Source: Streptomyces sp. SAT1
Lineage (GTDB): Bacteria; Actinomycetota; Actinomycetes; Streptomycetales; Streptomycetaceae
Assembly (NCBI RefSeq): GCF_001654495.1
Contig: NZ_CP015849.1
Location: forward strand, 7,295,001 to 7,359,000
DNA length: 64,000 bases
Direction of reading: 5' to 3'
How positions within the stretch are numbered: position 1 is the first letter of the stretch; every line of letters begins with the position of its first letter. Of this stretch, positions 34,543-45,000 are shown in pieces. A program made the position numbers and the translations under genes. Under the pieces are notes generated by a model. The model made no database searches and was not told where the DNA came from. It saw only the letters and a program-made list of their open reading frames with translations.

Positions 34543-35910
34543 ATGTCACAGGCTCTTCCTGGCGACGCTCCACTGATCCACGATCTGATCGGTGTCGGCT
34601 TCGGGCCGTCGAACGTCGCCATGGCGATCGCGCTGAGCGAGCACAACGCGCGCGTCGGAAGACACGAGACGGTCACCGCTCACTTCTTCGAACAGCAGGC
34701 CGGTTTCGGCTGGCACCGCGGCATGCTGATCGACGACGCGACGATGCAGGTGTCCTTCCTGAAGGACCTGGTGACGCTCCGGAACCCGGCGAGCGAGTAC
34801 AGCTTCCTGTGCTACCTCCAGGACAAGGGCCGCCTGATCGACTTCGTCAACCACAAGAACCTCTTCCCGCTCCGGGTCGAGTTCCACGACTACTTCGAGT
34901 GGGCCGCGGCGAAGGTCGACGACATGGTCTCCTACGGGCACCGGGTCGTCGCCGTCGACCCCGTGGTGCGCGACGGCGTGGTGGAGTACGTCGACGTGAC
35001 CGCCCGGTCCGGCGACGACATCGTCGTCCACCGCGCCCGCAACCTCGTCCTGGGCACCGGACTGCGCCCGCTCATGCCCGAGGGCGTCGAGCGCGGCGAC
35101 CGCATCTGGCACAACTCCGACCTGCTGGCGAAGGTGGACGGCCTGGCGGGCACCGAGCCGACCCGCTTCGTCGTCGTGGGCGCGGGCCAGAGCGCCGCCG
35201 AGAACGTCGCCTATCTGCACCGCCGCTTCCCCCGTGCCGAGGTCTGCGCGGTCTTCTCCCGCTACGGCTACAGCCCGGCGGACGACAGCAGCTTCGCCAA
35301 CCGCATCTTCGACCCCGAGGCGGTCGACCAGTACTTCGCGGCGCCGGAGGACGTCAAGCGCCGGCTGATGGACTACCACGGCAACACCAACTACTCCGTG
35401 GTGGACATCGACCTCATCGACGACCTGTACCGGCAGGCGTACCAGGAGCGGGTGCTCGGCACCGAGCGGCTGCGCTTCCTGAACGTCTCGCGCCTGACGG
35501 ACGTGGCGCGGACGCCCGACGGGGTCCAGGTCACCGTCAAGTCCCTCGTCACCGGCGAGGAGACCCGACTGGACGCCGATGCCGTGGTGTGCGCCACCGG
35601 GTACCTGGAGGCCGACGGCCTCGGTCTGCTCGGCGAGGCGGCCGACCGGTGCCACCGCGACGAGCAGGGCCGCGTCCGCGTCGAACGGGACTACCGGGTG
35701 GCGACCGACCCCGAACTGGCCTGCGGCATCTACCTCCAGGGCGGCACCGAGCACACGCACGGCATCACCTCCTCCCTGCTGTCCAACACCGCCGTACGCG
35801 TCGGCGAGATCCTGGCCTCGATCCTCGACCGCGGCCTCAAGGACGTGCCCGACGCCATCCGGCCCGTCGCCGGGGGAGCCGGCGGCCAGATCCACCAGCC
35901 GGCCCGCTAG
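34543..35910 (+). CDS. cchB: L-ornithine N5-monooxygenase, coelichelin type
   Basis: A 455-residue flavin-dependent N-hydroxylase of the lysine/ornithine monooxygenase family. It shows DLIGVGFGPSNVAMAIAL (FAD site), MQVSFLKDLVTLRNP, VVVGAGQSAAENVAYLH (NADPH site) and a C-terminal ATGYLEADGLGLL followed by THGITSSLLS. It makes N5-hydroxyornithine, used directly for one coelichelin residue and formylated by CchA for others. ATG 34543 follows GGGAGTGAC; the open frame upstream is just the leader. cchC begins 158 bases after the stop. Confidence 0.95.
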   Translation: MSQALPGDAPLIHDLIGVGFGPSNVAMAIALSEHNARVGRHETVTAHFFEQQAGFGWHRGMLIDDATMQVSFLKDLVTLRNPASEYSFLCYLQDKGRLIDFVNHKNLFPLRVEFHDYFEWAAAKVDDMVSYGHRVVAVDPVVRDGVVEYVDVTARSGDDIVVHRARNLVLGTGLRPLMPEGVERGDRIWHNSDLLAKVDGLAGTEPTRFVVVGAGQSAAENVAYLHRRFPRAEVCAVFSRYGYSPADDSSFANRIFDPEAVDQYFAAPEDVKRRLMDYHGNTNYSVVDIDLIDDLYRQAYQERVLGTERLRFLNVSRLTDVARTPDGVQVTVKSLVTGEETRLDADAVVCATGYLEADGLGLLGEAADRCHRDEQGRVRVERDYRVATDPELACGIYLQGGTEHTHGITSSLLSNTAVRVGEILASILDRGLKDVPDAIRPVAGGAGGQIHQPAR

Positions 35911-36068
35911 CCGGTCCGCGGCACCCAGCAGATCCGCGGCACGCAGCAGAAAGGAACGTCCGTGCCCCCTGTCATCCGCCCGCGCCCCGGCGGCCGGCCA
36001 CCCGGCCGGTGCGGAGCGCCCCGGCACCCCGGCGGCCGGGCTCGAGGCAAGGGATAGCGTTCGTCGAC

Positions 36069-37130
36069 ATGGGCACGACTACAGTGGAACGTCCCGCGTC
36101 CTCGCGGGTGGTCGCGGAGGCCCGGCGGCGGCGGATCGCGGGCCTGGGCGTCATCGTCGGGATCCTCGTGGCCGCCGCGGTGGTCTCCCTGGCCGTCGGC
36201 GCGCGGGCGTTGAGCCCGGCCGAGGTGTGGCACGGACTGTCCGGTGCGCCGGACCCCGACCAGAGGGCCACGGAGATCCGGCTCATCGTGCGGACCGTAC
36301 GGGTGCCCCGTACGGTGCTCGCGATCGTGGCCGGGATCGCGCTGGGCACCAGCGGGGCGCTGATCCAGGGATACACGCGCAACCCCATCGCGGACACCGG
36401 CCTGCTGGGGGTGAACACCGGCGCCTCGTTCGCCGTCGTGTCGGCGATCTCCCTGCTCGGGCTCACCAACCCCTTCCAGTACGTGTGGTTCGCCTTCCTG
36501 GGCGCCGCGGTCGCCGGTGTCGTCGTCTTCGGCCTGTCGAGCATCGGCCGGGGCGCGGGCAACCCGCTGACCCTCGCGCTGGCCGGACAGGGTGTCACCG
36601 TGTTCCTCGCGGCGATGACGACGGCGGTGGCGCTGTCGGACAAGGCCGCGCTGAACGCGCTGCGCTTCTGGAACGCGGGCTCGGTGGCCGGCGTCCGGTT
36701 CGACGTCATCTGGCCGATGACGGCCTTCATCGTGGTCGGGCTGGTGCTGGTCCTCGCCACCCTGCCCTCCGTCAACCTGCTCAACCTGGGTGACGACGTG
36801 GCGCGGGGCCTGGGGGTGAACATCACGCTGATCCGGACGGTCGGCATCGTCGCCGTCACCCTGCTCGCGGGCGCGGCCACGGCGGCGTGCGGTCCCATCG
36901 CCTTCCTCGGGCTGATGGTGGCACACGTGGCCCGCTACCTGGCCGGTCCCGACTACCGCTGGCTGGTGCCGTACGCGGGTCTGCTCGGCGCGGTCGTCCT
37001 GCTGGTCTGCGACATCGTGGGCCGCCTGGTGGTGCGTCCGGGGGAACTGGAGGCGGGAGTCCTCGTCGCCCTCCTCGGCGCCCCGTTCTTCGCGGTCCTG
37101 GTGTGGCGGGGAAAGTTCAGGAACGCATGA
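36069..37130 (+). CDS. cchC: Ferric-siderophore ABC transporter permease
   Basis: A 353-residue FecCD-family inner-membrane permease with about nine hydrophobic segments. It has LRPG-type family segments such as VRVPRTVLAIVAGIALGTSGALIQG, NPIADTGLLGVNTGA, and the late CGPIAFLGLMVAHVAR that contacts the ATPase. It pairs with the next permease to import ferric coelichelin. ATG 36069 is the first good start; the ribosome site (AAGGGA) is about 15 bases away, so translation may be modest. It overlaps cchD by ATGA. Confidence 0.93.
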   Translation: MGTTTVERPASSRVVAEARRRRIAGLGVIVGILVAAAVVSLAVGARALSPAEVWHGLSGAPDPDQRATEIRLIVRTVRVPRTVLAIVAGIALGTSGALIQGYTRNPIADTGLLGVNTGASFAVVSAISLLGLTNPFQYVWFAFLGAAVAGVVVFGLSSIGRGAGNPLTLALAGQGVTVFLAAMTTAVALSDKAALNALRFWNAGSVAGVRFDVIWPMTAFIVVGLVLVLATLPSVNLLNLGDDVARGLGVNITLIRTVGIVAVTLLAGAATAACGPIAFLGLMVAHVARYLAGPDYRWLVPYAGLLGAVVLLVCDIVGRLVVRPGELEAGVLVALLGAPFFAVLVWRGKFRNA

Positions 37131-38188
37131 ACACGACAGTGGTGAAGTCCTCGGTGGCGCCGGGTGTGCGCATCGGCTCCGTGTCCTTCGTGTGGCGGCC
37201 CAGGGTCGCGCTGGTCACGCTGGTGCTGGCGGCGGCGGCCTTCCTGGCGTTCTGCCTGTCCATCGCCGTGGGGGACTTCCCCCTGAGCCTGAGCCAGGTG
37301 ATCGCCACGCTGTTCGGGCGGGGCGAGCGGGTGGACCGGTTCGTCATCATGGACCTGCGCATGCCGCGGGCCCTGGCCGGTCTCGTGGTGGGCGTCGCGC
37401 TGGGCGTGTCCGGAGCCATCACCCAGTCCATCGCCCGCAATCCGCTGGCCAGTCCGGACGTGCTGGGCATCACCGGGGGCGCCGGCGCGGTCTCGGTGTT
37501 CCTGGTGACGGTCTCGGGCGGGGCCACCACGGCGGTCGTCACCTCGGTCGGCCTGCCCGCCGCGGCGCTGGCCGGCGGTCTCGGCGCGGGGCTGCTGGTG
37601 TACTTCATGGCGTGGCGCCGCGGGATGGACGGCTTCCGGCTCATCCTCATCGGCATCTCGGTGAGCGCCGTGACGGAGGCGCTCACCACCTGGCTGCTGG
37701 CCACCGCCGACATCCGGGACGTGGCGCGGGCCCAGGCATGGCTGGTCGGCTCGCTGGACGACCGCTCCTGGGACCAGGTCCGGCTGGCGCTGTGGGGCAC
37801 GCTCGCCGTCCTGGCCGTCGTGACGTGCGCCGCCTTCCAGTTCAAACCGCTGCACTTCGGCGACGACGTGGCCGCCGGGCTCGGCGTCCGCCACCGGCTG
37901 GTGCGGGCCGTCCTGATGCTGTGCGCGGTGCTGCTGGCCGGGTTCGCGGTGAGCGCGGCGGGACCGGTGCCGTTCGTCGCGCTGGTGGCGCCGCAGGTGG
38001 CGCTGCGCCTGACGAAGTCCCCGACCCCGCCGATGACGGCGTCCGCCATGGTGGGAGCGGTGCTGCTGACCGGCGCCGACCTCGTCGCGCGCACCGCGCT
38101 GCCTCTCTCCCTGCCGGTCGGCGTGGTCACCGCCGCGATCGGCGGGCCCTTCCTCGTCCACCTCCTGGTGCGGGCCAACCGCCGCTAG
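37127..38188 (+). CDS. cchD: Ferric-siderophore ABC transporter permease
   Basis: The second FecCD-family permease (353 residues), with MDLRMPRALAGLVVGVALGVSGAI, NPLASPDVLGITGGA and AAGPVPFVALVAPQVALRL. It should form a heterodimeric channel with CchC. ATGA overlap with cchC indicates coupled translation. After its stop an iron box precedes cchE, so the ATPase gene can be separately iron-regulated. Confidence 0.93.
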   Translation: MNTTVVKSSVAPGVRIGSVSFVWRPRVALVTLVLAAAAFLAFCLSIAVGDFPLSLSQVIATLFGRGERVDRFVIMDLRMPRALAGLVVGVALGVSGAITQSIARNPLASPDVLGITGGAGAVSVFLVTVSGGATTAVVTSVGLPAAALAGGLGAGLLVYFMAWRRGMDGFRLILIGISVSAVTEALTTWLLATADIRDVARAQAWLVGSLDDRSWDQVRLALWGTLAVLAVVTCAAFQFKPLHFGDDVAAGLGVRHRLVRAVLMLCAVLLAGFAVSAAGPVPFVALVAPQVALRLTKSPTPPMTASAMVGAVLLTGADLVARTALPLSLPVGVVTAAIGGPFLVHLLVRANRR

Positions 38189-38196
38189 GTGATAGA

Positions 38197-38215
38197 AAGT
38201 TAGGCAAGCCTAAAC
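38197..38215. promoter_or_regulatory. Iron box before cchE
   Basis: AAGTTAGGCAAGCCTAAAC, with an imperfect palindromic core TTAGGCAAGCCTAA, lies 15 bp upstream of the cchE start and just after the cchD stop. It suggests an internal iron-repressed promoter. The match is weaker on the left arm than in the other boxes. Confidence 0.75.
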
Positions 38216-38229
38216 TCAAGGGGGAGGCC

Positions 38230-39096
38230 GTGGTCGCTCAGTACACCACCGAGACCGGTTCCGCGACACAGGACGTCCCGCGGCTGGCGGCCCGGGGCGT
38301 CTCGGTCGGCTACGGCGACCGGACCGTCATCGACACGCTGGACGTGGCGATCCCGCCGGGTGTGATCACCACCATCATCGGCCCCAACGGCTGCGGGAAG
38401 TCCACCCTGTTGCGGACCCTGTCGCGGCTGCTGAAGCCGACCCGGGGCTCGGTCGTGCTGGACGGCGCGGACATCGCGGAGCTGAAGACCAGGGACGTGG
38501 CGAAGAAGCTCGGTCTGCTGCCGCAGTCGCCGGTCGCCCCGGAGGGCCTGACCGTGGCCGACCTGGTCGCCCGGGGCCGTCATCCGCACCAGAGCTGGCT
38601 GCGCCAGTGGTCCTCCGACGACGCCTCGGTGGTGGAGCGCGCGCTCGCCATGACCGGGGTGTCCGACCTGGCGGGCCGGCCGGTCGACGCGCTCTCGGGC
38701 GGGCAGCGGCAGCGCGTCTGGATCTCGATGACCCTCGCCCAGGGCACCGACCTGCTGCTGCTCGACGAGCCCACCACCTATCTGGACCTGGCGCACGCCG
38801 TCGACGTGCTGGACCTCGTCGACGACCTGCACGAGTCGGGACGCACGGTGGTCATGGTGCTGCACGACCTCAACCTGGCCGCGCGCTACAGCGACAACCT
38901 CGTCGTGATGAAGGCGGGTTCGGTGCTGGCGCAGGGCCATCCGCGCGACGTGGTGACCCCCGAGCTGCTGCACGAGGCGTTCGGTCTGCGCGCCGAGGTG
39001 ATGGTCGATCCGGTGGGGGAGCGGCCGCTCGTCGTGCCCATCGGCCGGACCCACGTCCGGGATCCGGGCGGCCGGAAGGCAACTCCCGCAACTTAG
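38230..39096 (+). CDS. cchE: Ferric-siderophore ABC transporter ATPase
   Basis: A 288-residue cytoplasmic ATPase of the FepC/FhuC group: GPNGCGKSTLLRTL (Walker A), LLPQSPVAPEGLTVADLVARGRHPH (Q-loop region), [17 protein letters not shown] (signature), LLLLDEPTTYLDL (Walker B) and a switch histidine in VLHDLNLA. It powers uptake through CchC/CchD. GTG 38230 follows GGGGGAGG. The stop codon lies inside the iron box that precedes cchF. Confidence 0.95.
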   Translation: MVAQYTTETGSATQDVPRLAARGVSVGYGDRTVIDTLDVAIPPGVITTIIGPNGCGKSTLLRTLSRLLKPTRGSVVLDGADIAELKTRDVAKKLGLLPQSPVAPEGLTVADLVARGRHPHQSWLRQWSSDDASVVERALAMTGVSDLAGRPVDALSGGQRQRVWISMTLAQGTDLLLLDEPTTYLDLAHAVDVLDLVDDLHESGRTVVMVLHDLNLAARYSDNLVVMKAGSVLAQGHPRDVVTPELLHEAFGLRAEVMVDPVGERPLVVPIGRTHVRDPGGRKATPAT

Positions 39097-39111
39097 GCTA
39101 GGTTTACCTTA
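39093..39111. promoter_or_regulatory. Iron box before cchF
   Basis: TTAGGCTAGGTTTACCTTA overlaps the cchE stop and stands about 70 bp upstream of cchF. It is a recognisable DmdR/IdeR site with several mismatches; a partial GGTAAGGTGTGCCT follows at 39121. It gives the binding-protein and exporter genes their own iron control. Confidence 0.75.
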
Positions 39112-39179
39112 CTCATCGCGGGTAAGGTGTGCCTGCCCGCACGGGCCGCAGCGGACTGCACGAAAGCAAGGGATCCCGG

Positions 39180-40244
39180 ATGCTCCTCGATCGAACGGCA
39201 CGTACGAAGTCCTGGCGGCGGCTGGCGGCGACCGTGTCCGCCGTGGCCCTCGGCGCGGGTCTCCTCGCGGGGTGCGGCTCCGGTTCGTCGGACGACAAGG
39301 ACGACAGCGCGGGCGCCGGTGCCTCGGCGTCGTCCGGCGCCTTCCCGGTCACCGTGCAGCACGCGTTCGGATCCACCACGATCACCAAGGCCCCCGAGCG
39401 GGTCGTGACCGTGGGCTACACGGACGACCAGGACGTCCTCGCCTTCGGCGTCAAGCCGGTCGGCATGGTCGACCAGTACCCGAACCCGGCGGGCAGGAGC
39501 CCCGACATCAACACCCAGTGGCCGTGGGTGAAGGACAAGTGGGGCGACGCCCGGCCCACGGTCATCATGAGCAACGGCGACTCCGGCCCCAACTACGAGA
39601 AGATCGCCGCCCTGCGGCCGGACCTGATCATCGCCGTCTACTCCGAGATCGACCAGAGCGCGTACGCCAAGCTCTCCAGGATCGCTCCGACGGTGGGCCG
39701 TACCAAGGCCGAGAAGGAGCCGTTCAGCGCACCCTGGCAGGACAACGCCCTCCAGATCGCCACGGCGCTCGGCAAGGCCGACGAGGGCAAGAAGCTGGTC
39801 CAGGGCATCCGGGACCAGCTCGCCGCGGTCAGGAAGGCCCACCCGGAGTTCGCCGGCCAGAAGGCTGTCGCGCTGTCCTGGTACAAGGACGCGGTCGCGC
39901 CCTTCACCACCACCGACGTCCGCGGACAGCTCCTGTCGGGCATGGGCTTCAAGGGCCAGACCGAGATCGACAAGATCGCGGGTGACAAGTTCTACACGAC
40001 GCTCTCCCCGGAGCGCATGGACCTCGTCGACGTCGACCGGGTGTTCGTCATCAACGACAAGGCCGACACCGAGGCGCTGAAGAAGTTCGCCCTCTTCACC
40101 AACCTGAAGGTGGTCAAGAACGGCAAGGTGTCGTACCTCCTCGACAGCGAGGGCCCGGCCGTGGGCGCCGCCATGTCGCAGGCCACCCTGCTCTCCCTGC
40201 CGTACGCCGTCGACGAGCTCGTCAAGTCGGCCGGTCAGGGGTGA
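39180..40244 (+). CDS. cchF: Ferric-siderophore-binding lipoprotein
   Basis: A 354-residue solute-binding protein. A positively charged N-terminus, a hydrophobic stretch (LAATVSAVALGAGLLAGC) and the lipobox cysteine mark it as a lipoprotein anchored outside the membrane. A Gly/Ser/Asp-rich linker follows, then the class III binding fold (VVTVGYTDDQDVLAFGVKPVGM, LRPDLIIAVYSEI). It captures ferric coelichelin for CchCDE. The stop overlaps the GTG of cchG. Confidence 0.95.
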   Translation: MLLDRTARTKSWRRLAATVSAVALGAGLLAGCGSGSSDDKDDSAGAGASASSGAFPVTVQHAFGSTTITKAPERVVTVGYTDDQDVLAFGVKPVGMVDQYPNPAGRSPDINTQWPWVKDKWGDARPTVIMSNGDSGPNYEKIAALRPDLIIAVYSEIDQSAYAKLSRIAPTVGRTKAEKEPFSAPWQDNALQIATALGKADEGKKLVQGIRDQLAAVRKAHPEFAGQKAVALSWYKDAVAPFTTTDVRGQLLSGMGFKGQTEIDKIAGDKFYTTLSPERMDLVDVDRVFVINDKADTEALKKFALFTNLKVVKNGKVSYLLDSEGPAVGAAMSQATLLSLPYAVDELVKSAGQG

Positions 40245-42028
40245 GCACCCCGCGGACGCGTGTCGCCCCGGCCGTCCTGCGGACCACGACCGGCCGTGAG
40301 GCGGCCCGGTGGGTGGCGGCGCACTGCCGCGGCGCACCCTGGCTGACGGCCGGCACCGTGTTCAGCACGGTGGCCGGGGCGGCGCTCCAGATGCTCCCGG
40401 TGCTCCTGCTCGGCCGGGTGGTCGACGAGGTGACCGGGGGCAAGGAGCGCTCGGCGCTGCTGACCGTCGGAGTGCTGATGGTGGCCGCCGCGCTGCTCGG
40501 CGCGGCGGCCACCGCCGTCTCCACCTATCTGATCGGACGGCTCGGCGCCGACCTGCTCGCGCAGTTGCGCGAGGGCGCCGTCCGCGCCGTGCTGGGCATG
40601 CCGAGCGCCCGGATCGAACAGGTGGGCCGCGGCGATGTGCTCTCCCGGGTCGGCGACGATGTGGCCGTGCTGTCCAAGGGCATCCGCGCGGCCGTCCCCA
40701 CGGTCTTCTCCGCGGGGGTGCTGGTGGCCGTCGCCACCTTCGGCATGTTCGGCCTCGACTGGCGGCTCGGCCTGGCGGGCGCCGGTGCGCTGCCCGCCTA
40801 CGCGCTGGCCCTGCGCTGGTACCTGCCCCGGTCCGCCCCGCTCTACCGGAAGCAGCGGGCCGCCCAGGCGGACCGCGCGCAGTCGCTGATCAGCGGCCTG
40901 AACGGCATCGAGACGGTGCGGGCGTACCGCCTGGAGGAGGCGTTCCGCGAGAAGGTCGACGCGGACTCGCGGCGGGTGCGCGACCTCGGCATCGAGGTGT
41001 TCCGCTTCTTCGGCCGGTTCGTCGGGCGGGAGAACCGCGCGGAGTTCATCGGCCTGGTCCTGATCCTGGTGGTGGGTTACGCCCTGCTGGAGACCGGCTC
41101 CGCCACGCTCGGCGAGGTGGCGGCCGCGCCGCTGGTGTTCCACCGCCTGTTCACCCCGCTGGGCGCCATCATGTTCACCTTCGACGAGGCGCAGAAGTCG
41201 GGCGCGAGCCTGACGCGGCTCGTCGGGGTGCTCGCGGAACCCACCGAGGAACGGTTGGTGGGCGACTCGACCGCCGACGACGACGAGGGCGCCGCGTGCT
41301 CCGTGACGGTCAAGGGGCTGACGTTCACCTATCCCGGCGCCGAGCAGCCGGTGCTGCGGGATGTCGACCTGGCGATCCCCGCGGGCGGTTCGCTGGCCCT
41401 GGTCGGCGCGACGGGTGCGGGCAAGACGACACTGGCCGCGCTCATCGCCGGTATCGGCACCCCGCAGGCCGGGTCGGTGCGCGTCGGGACGACCGATCTC
41501 GCCGACCTGGACGAGGCCGGGGCGCGAGCGCTGGTGAGCATCCTGACCCAGGAGACACATGTCTTCTCCGGCCCGCTCGCCGAGGACCTGAGACTGGCCG
41601 CACCGGGCGCGAGTGACGCCGAGCTGACGGACGCGCTGCGTACCGCCGGCGCCCACGCGTGGGTCGAGGCGCTGCCGGACGGGCTGTACACCGCGGTCGG
41701 CGAGGGCGGCGAGCGGCTGGACGGCACCCGGGCCGCCCAGGTCGCCCTGGCCCGGCTGGTGCTGGGGCGGGCGCCGGTGGTGGTGCTCGACGAGTCGACG
41801 GCGGAGGCGGGCAGCGAGGGTGCCGCCGAACTCGAACGGGCGGTGCTGGCCGCGTGTTCCGGCCGGACCGCGCTGTTCGTGGCGCACCGGCTGACCCAGG
41901 CGGTGGCCGCCGACCGGATCGCCGTGCTGGACGCGGGACGGGTCGTGGAGCAGGGGACGCACGAGGAACTGGTCGCTCTGGACGGCCGTTACGCACGGCT
42001 CTGGAGGGCCTGGCGAGAGGGTGGTTAG
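40241..42028 (+). CDS. cchG: ABC exporter half-transporter (canonical Walker sites, degenerate signature)
   Basis: A 595-residue fused transmembrane-ATPase half-transporter. The N-terminal part has about six hydrophobic segments. In the ATPase, GATGAGKTTLAALI (Walker A), PVVVLDESTAEAG (Walker B with catalytic Glu), a Q-loop (ILTQET) and a switch His (FVAHRLTQ) are intact. The signature LSGGQ is lost and reads ERLDGTRAAQVALAR. In a heterodimer with CchI, whose defects are complementary, one good ATP site could be built. It probably exports newly made desferri-coelichelin. GTG 40241 overlaps the cchF stop. Confidence 0.9.
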   Translation: MSTPRTRVAPAVLRTTTGREAARWVAAHCRGAPWLTAGTVFSTVAGAALQMLPVLLLGRVVDEVTGGKERSALLTVGVLMVAAALLGAAATAVSTYLIGRLGADLLAQLREGAVRAVLGMPSARIEQVGRGDVLSRVGDDVAVLSKGIRAAVPTVFSAGVLVAVATFGMFGLDWRLGLAGAGALPAYALALRWYLPRSAPLYRKQRAAQADRAQSLISGLNGIETVRAYRLEEAFREKVDADSRRVRDLGIEVFRFFGRFVGRENRAEFIGLVLILVVGYALLETGSATLGEVAAAPLVFHRLFTPLGAIMFTFDEAQKSGASLTRLVGVLAEPTEERLVGDSTADDDEGAACSVTVKGLTFTYPGAEQPVLRDVDLAIPAGGSLALVGATGAGKTTLAALIAGIGTPQAGSVRVGTTDLADLDEAGARALVSILTQETHVFSGPLAEDLRLAAPGASDAELTDALRTAGAHAWVEALPDGLYTAVGEGGERLDGTRAAQVALARLVLGRAPVVVLDESTAEAGSEGAAELERAVLAACSGRTALFVAHRLTQAVAADRIAVLDAGRVVEQGTHEELVALDGRYARLWRAWREGG

Positions 42029-42038
42029 GCGCCGAAAG

Positions 42039-42057
42039 TTAGGTTAGCCTTGCCTTA
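42039..42057. promoter_or_regulatory. Iron box before cchH
   Basis: TTAGGTTAGCCTTGCCTTA, a strong match to the iron-box consensus, sits 26 bp before the NRPS start and 10 bp after the cchG stop. It should control the promoter for cchH and cchI. Confidence 0.88.
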
Positions 42058-42082
42058 ATTCCTGGAAGGTGCTGAGACTTCG

Positions 42083-45000
42083 ATGATGGAACCGAGCGCT
42101 CGTCTCGTGCAGATCTCCTCCACGCGCCTGGCCGACGTACGGCGGCGCATCGGCGAACACTCCGACCGGACCATCGCCGAGGCATGTGCCATCGCACTGT
42201 CGTACTGGGCGACGGACCGCAGCCCGGACGGCATCGACCTCGCCCCCGGCACCCTCTTCGCCGACGTGCTCGGCTGGGTCCGCAACGGCGGCGGCGCCCC
42301 GCGCGGCTGGGAGGTGGACGAGGCCCCGGACGGGATGCGCGTCGCCGTCCCCGAGGGCGTGTCGCCGTCCCGGGCGCAGCTCACGCTGGACGACCTGGCC
42401 GACTTCCCGGACCGGCCCCTCGGCTCCATCGGCCCGTCCGGCACGGCCGAGCGACTGCGGACCCTCGCCGCCTGGAACGACACCGCCGCCGAACGGGTCC
42501 GGCCGACCGTCGTCGAGATGTTCCGCGAACAGGCGCGGCTCAGGCCGGACGCCGTCGCCGTCGTCGACGAACACCGGTCGCTGACCTACCGCGAGGCGGC
42601 ACGCCTGTCGGCCCAGCTGGCCCACCACCTGATCGCCCGCGGACTCACCGCGGAACAGGTGGTCGGCATCTCGCTGGAGCGCTCGGCGGACATGGTGATC
42701 GGCCTGCTCGGCGTGCTCCAGGCGGGCTGCGCGTTCGTGCCGCTCGATCCGCAGTGGCCCGCCGCGCGCCGCGCCGTCGTCATCGCCGACGCACAGGTCG
42801 TGGTGCAGCTCAACGCCTCCGGCGAGCACGACGCCGCCGAACCCCCCGCCGTCGCCGTCGGCCTCGACGACTGGCGCCACGGCTCCCAACCCGACGAGGC
42901 ACCCCGGACCACCATCCCCGGCGGGGCCCTGGCCTACGTCATCTTCACCTCCGGTTCGACCGGCCGCCCCAAGGGCGCGATGATCCGGCACGAGGCGATC
43001 AGCGAGCGCCTGCTGTGGCAGTCCGGCGAGATCCTCGGCTTCGGCCACGACGACGCCTCGCTGTTCAAGGCACCGCTGTCCTTCGACATCTCCGTCAACG
43101 AGATCTTCCTGCCCCTGGTGTGCGGCGGCAGGCTGGTGGTCCTGCGGCCGGGCGGCGAACGCGACCCGCACCACCTGCTGAGCGTGATCGCCGGACAGCG
43201 CGTCACCTTCACCTACCTGGTGTCGTCCATGCTGGACGTCCTGCTGGAGATCGCCGGCGACTCCGGACGGCTGGACAGCCTGCGACACGTGTGGTGCGGC
43301 GGCGAGGTGCTCACCCCGGAGCTGTACGAGCGGTTCCGCACCCGGCTCGACATCCCCATGTACCACGGCTACGGACCGGCCGAGACCACCATCGGCGTCT
43401 CGCACGTCATCTACCGGGGCGCGGCGGAACGCCTGTCGACCTCCATCGGCAGGGCCAACCCCAACACCCAGCTGTACGTCCTGGACGAGGAACTGCGCCC
43501 GGTCCCGGTCGGCGTCGGCGGCGAACTCTACGTCGGCGGCTTCCTGCTGGGCCGCGGGTACGTCAACGCGCCCGGCCTGACCGCGACCCGCTTCGTCGCC
43601 AACCCCTTCGCGGACGACGGGTCCCGGCTGTACCGCACCGGCGACCTCGCGCGGTTCGCCCCGGACGGATCGCTGGACTTCCTCGGCCGGGCCGACAACC
43701 AGGTCAAGATCCGCGGTATGCGGCTCGAACTGGAGGACGTCGAGGCCGGTCTCGCCGAACACCCCGGCGTACGGCACACCTGCGTCGTCGCCAGGAAGAA
43801 CAGCGCGGGCGGCACCTGTCTCGTCGGCTATGTGATCCCGGCCGCCGGGCACGAAGGACTGCGGGCGGCCGAGGTCAGGTCCTGGGCCGCCGGGCACCTG
43901 GTGGAGTACATGGTGCCCGCCCACATCGTCGTTCTGCCAGAGTTCCCGCTCACCCCCAACGGCAAGCTGGACCGGCGCGCGCTGCCCGAGCCGGAGATCG
44001 CCACCGGCCCGACCGTCCGGCCCGTCACCGACGAGGAGCGGGTGGTGTGCGCGGCCGTCGCCTCGCTGCTGCGGCTGGAGGAGGTCGGCGTCGACCAGGA
44101 CTTCTTCCAGCTCGGCGGCGACAGCATCCTCGCCATCTCGCTGCTGAGCGCGCTGCGCGACGCCGGTCTCTACGTCACCGCCGGGCAGATCTTCGCCCAC
44201 AGCGTCCTGGGCGCACTGGCCGCGGTGGCCGGCCGCGAGGACGTCACCGGCGTGGACCACGGCGACGTACCGACCGGCCCCGTCACCGGATCGCCCGTCG
44301 TCCAGTGGCTCGGCGGCACCACCGACGCGATCGACGGCTTCGTGCAGTCGGTCGTGCTGAACACCCCGGCGCAGCTCACCGCCGACGCCCTCGACACCGT
44401 CCTCACCGCCGTCGTCGCCCGCCACGACATGCTGCGCGCCCGGCTCGTGCGCGGCGAACGCTGGAGCTTCGACATCCCGGCGGTCGGCACGGCACGGGCC
44501 CACTGGCAGGAGAGCGACCGGCCGCTGGAGGAGTGCGTGGCCCTCGCCACCGGCGGACTGGACCCGGACGGCGGAATCATGCTGCGGGCCGTCTGGCGCC
44601 GCGCTGCACGCCAACTGGTCCTTGTCGCCCACCACGTGGTCGTCGACGGCGTGTCCTGGCGGGTCCTGATGGACGACCTGGCCACGGCATGGCGCCGGTG
44701 CGCCGCGGGCGAACCCGTCGAACTGCCCGCGGTCGGCACCTCGTTCCGGCGCTGGACACAACTGCTGGAGAGCGCGGACTTCGGCCGGGACCGCGCGTAC
44801 TACGAGCGTCCCCTGCCGGGACCCGACGCCCCGCTCGGCAGACGGGCGCTGTCCGGGGCCGACACCGTCGCACGGGAGAGGTCCCGGACCGTCACGGTCG
44901 GCCCCGACACCACCGCCGCCCTGCTCGGCGAGGTACCGGCACGGTTCCACGCGGGCGTCAACGACGTGCTGCTGACCGCGCTCGCCGTCACCCTCGCCCG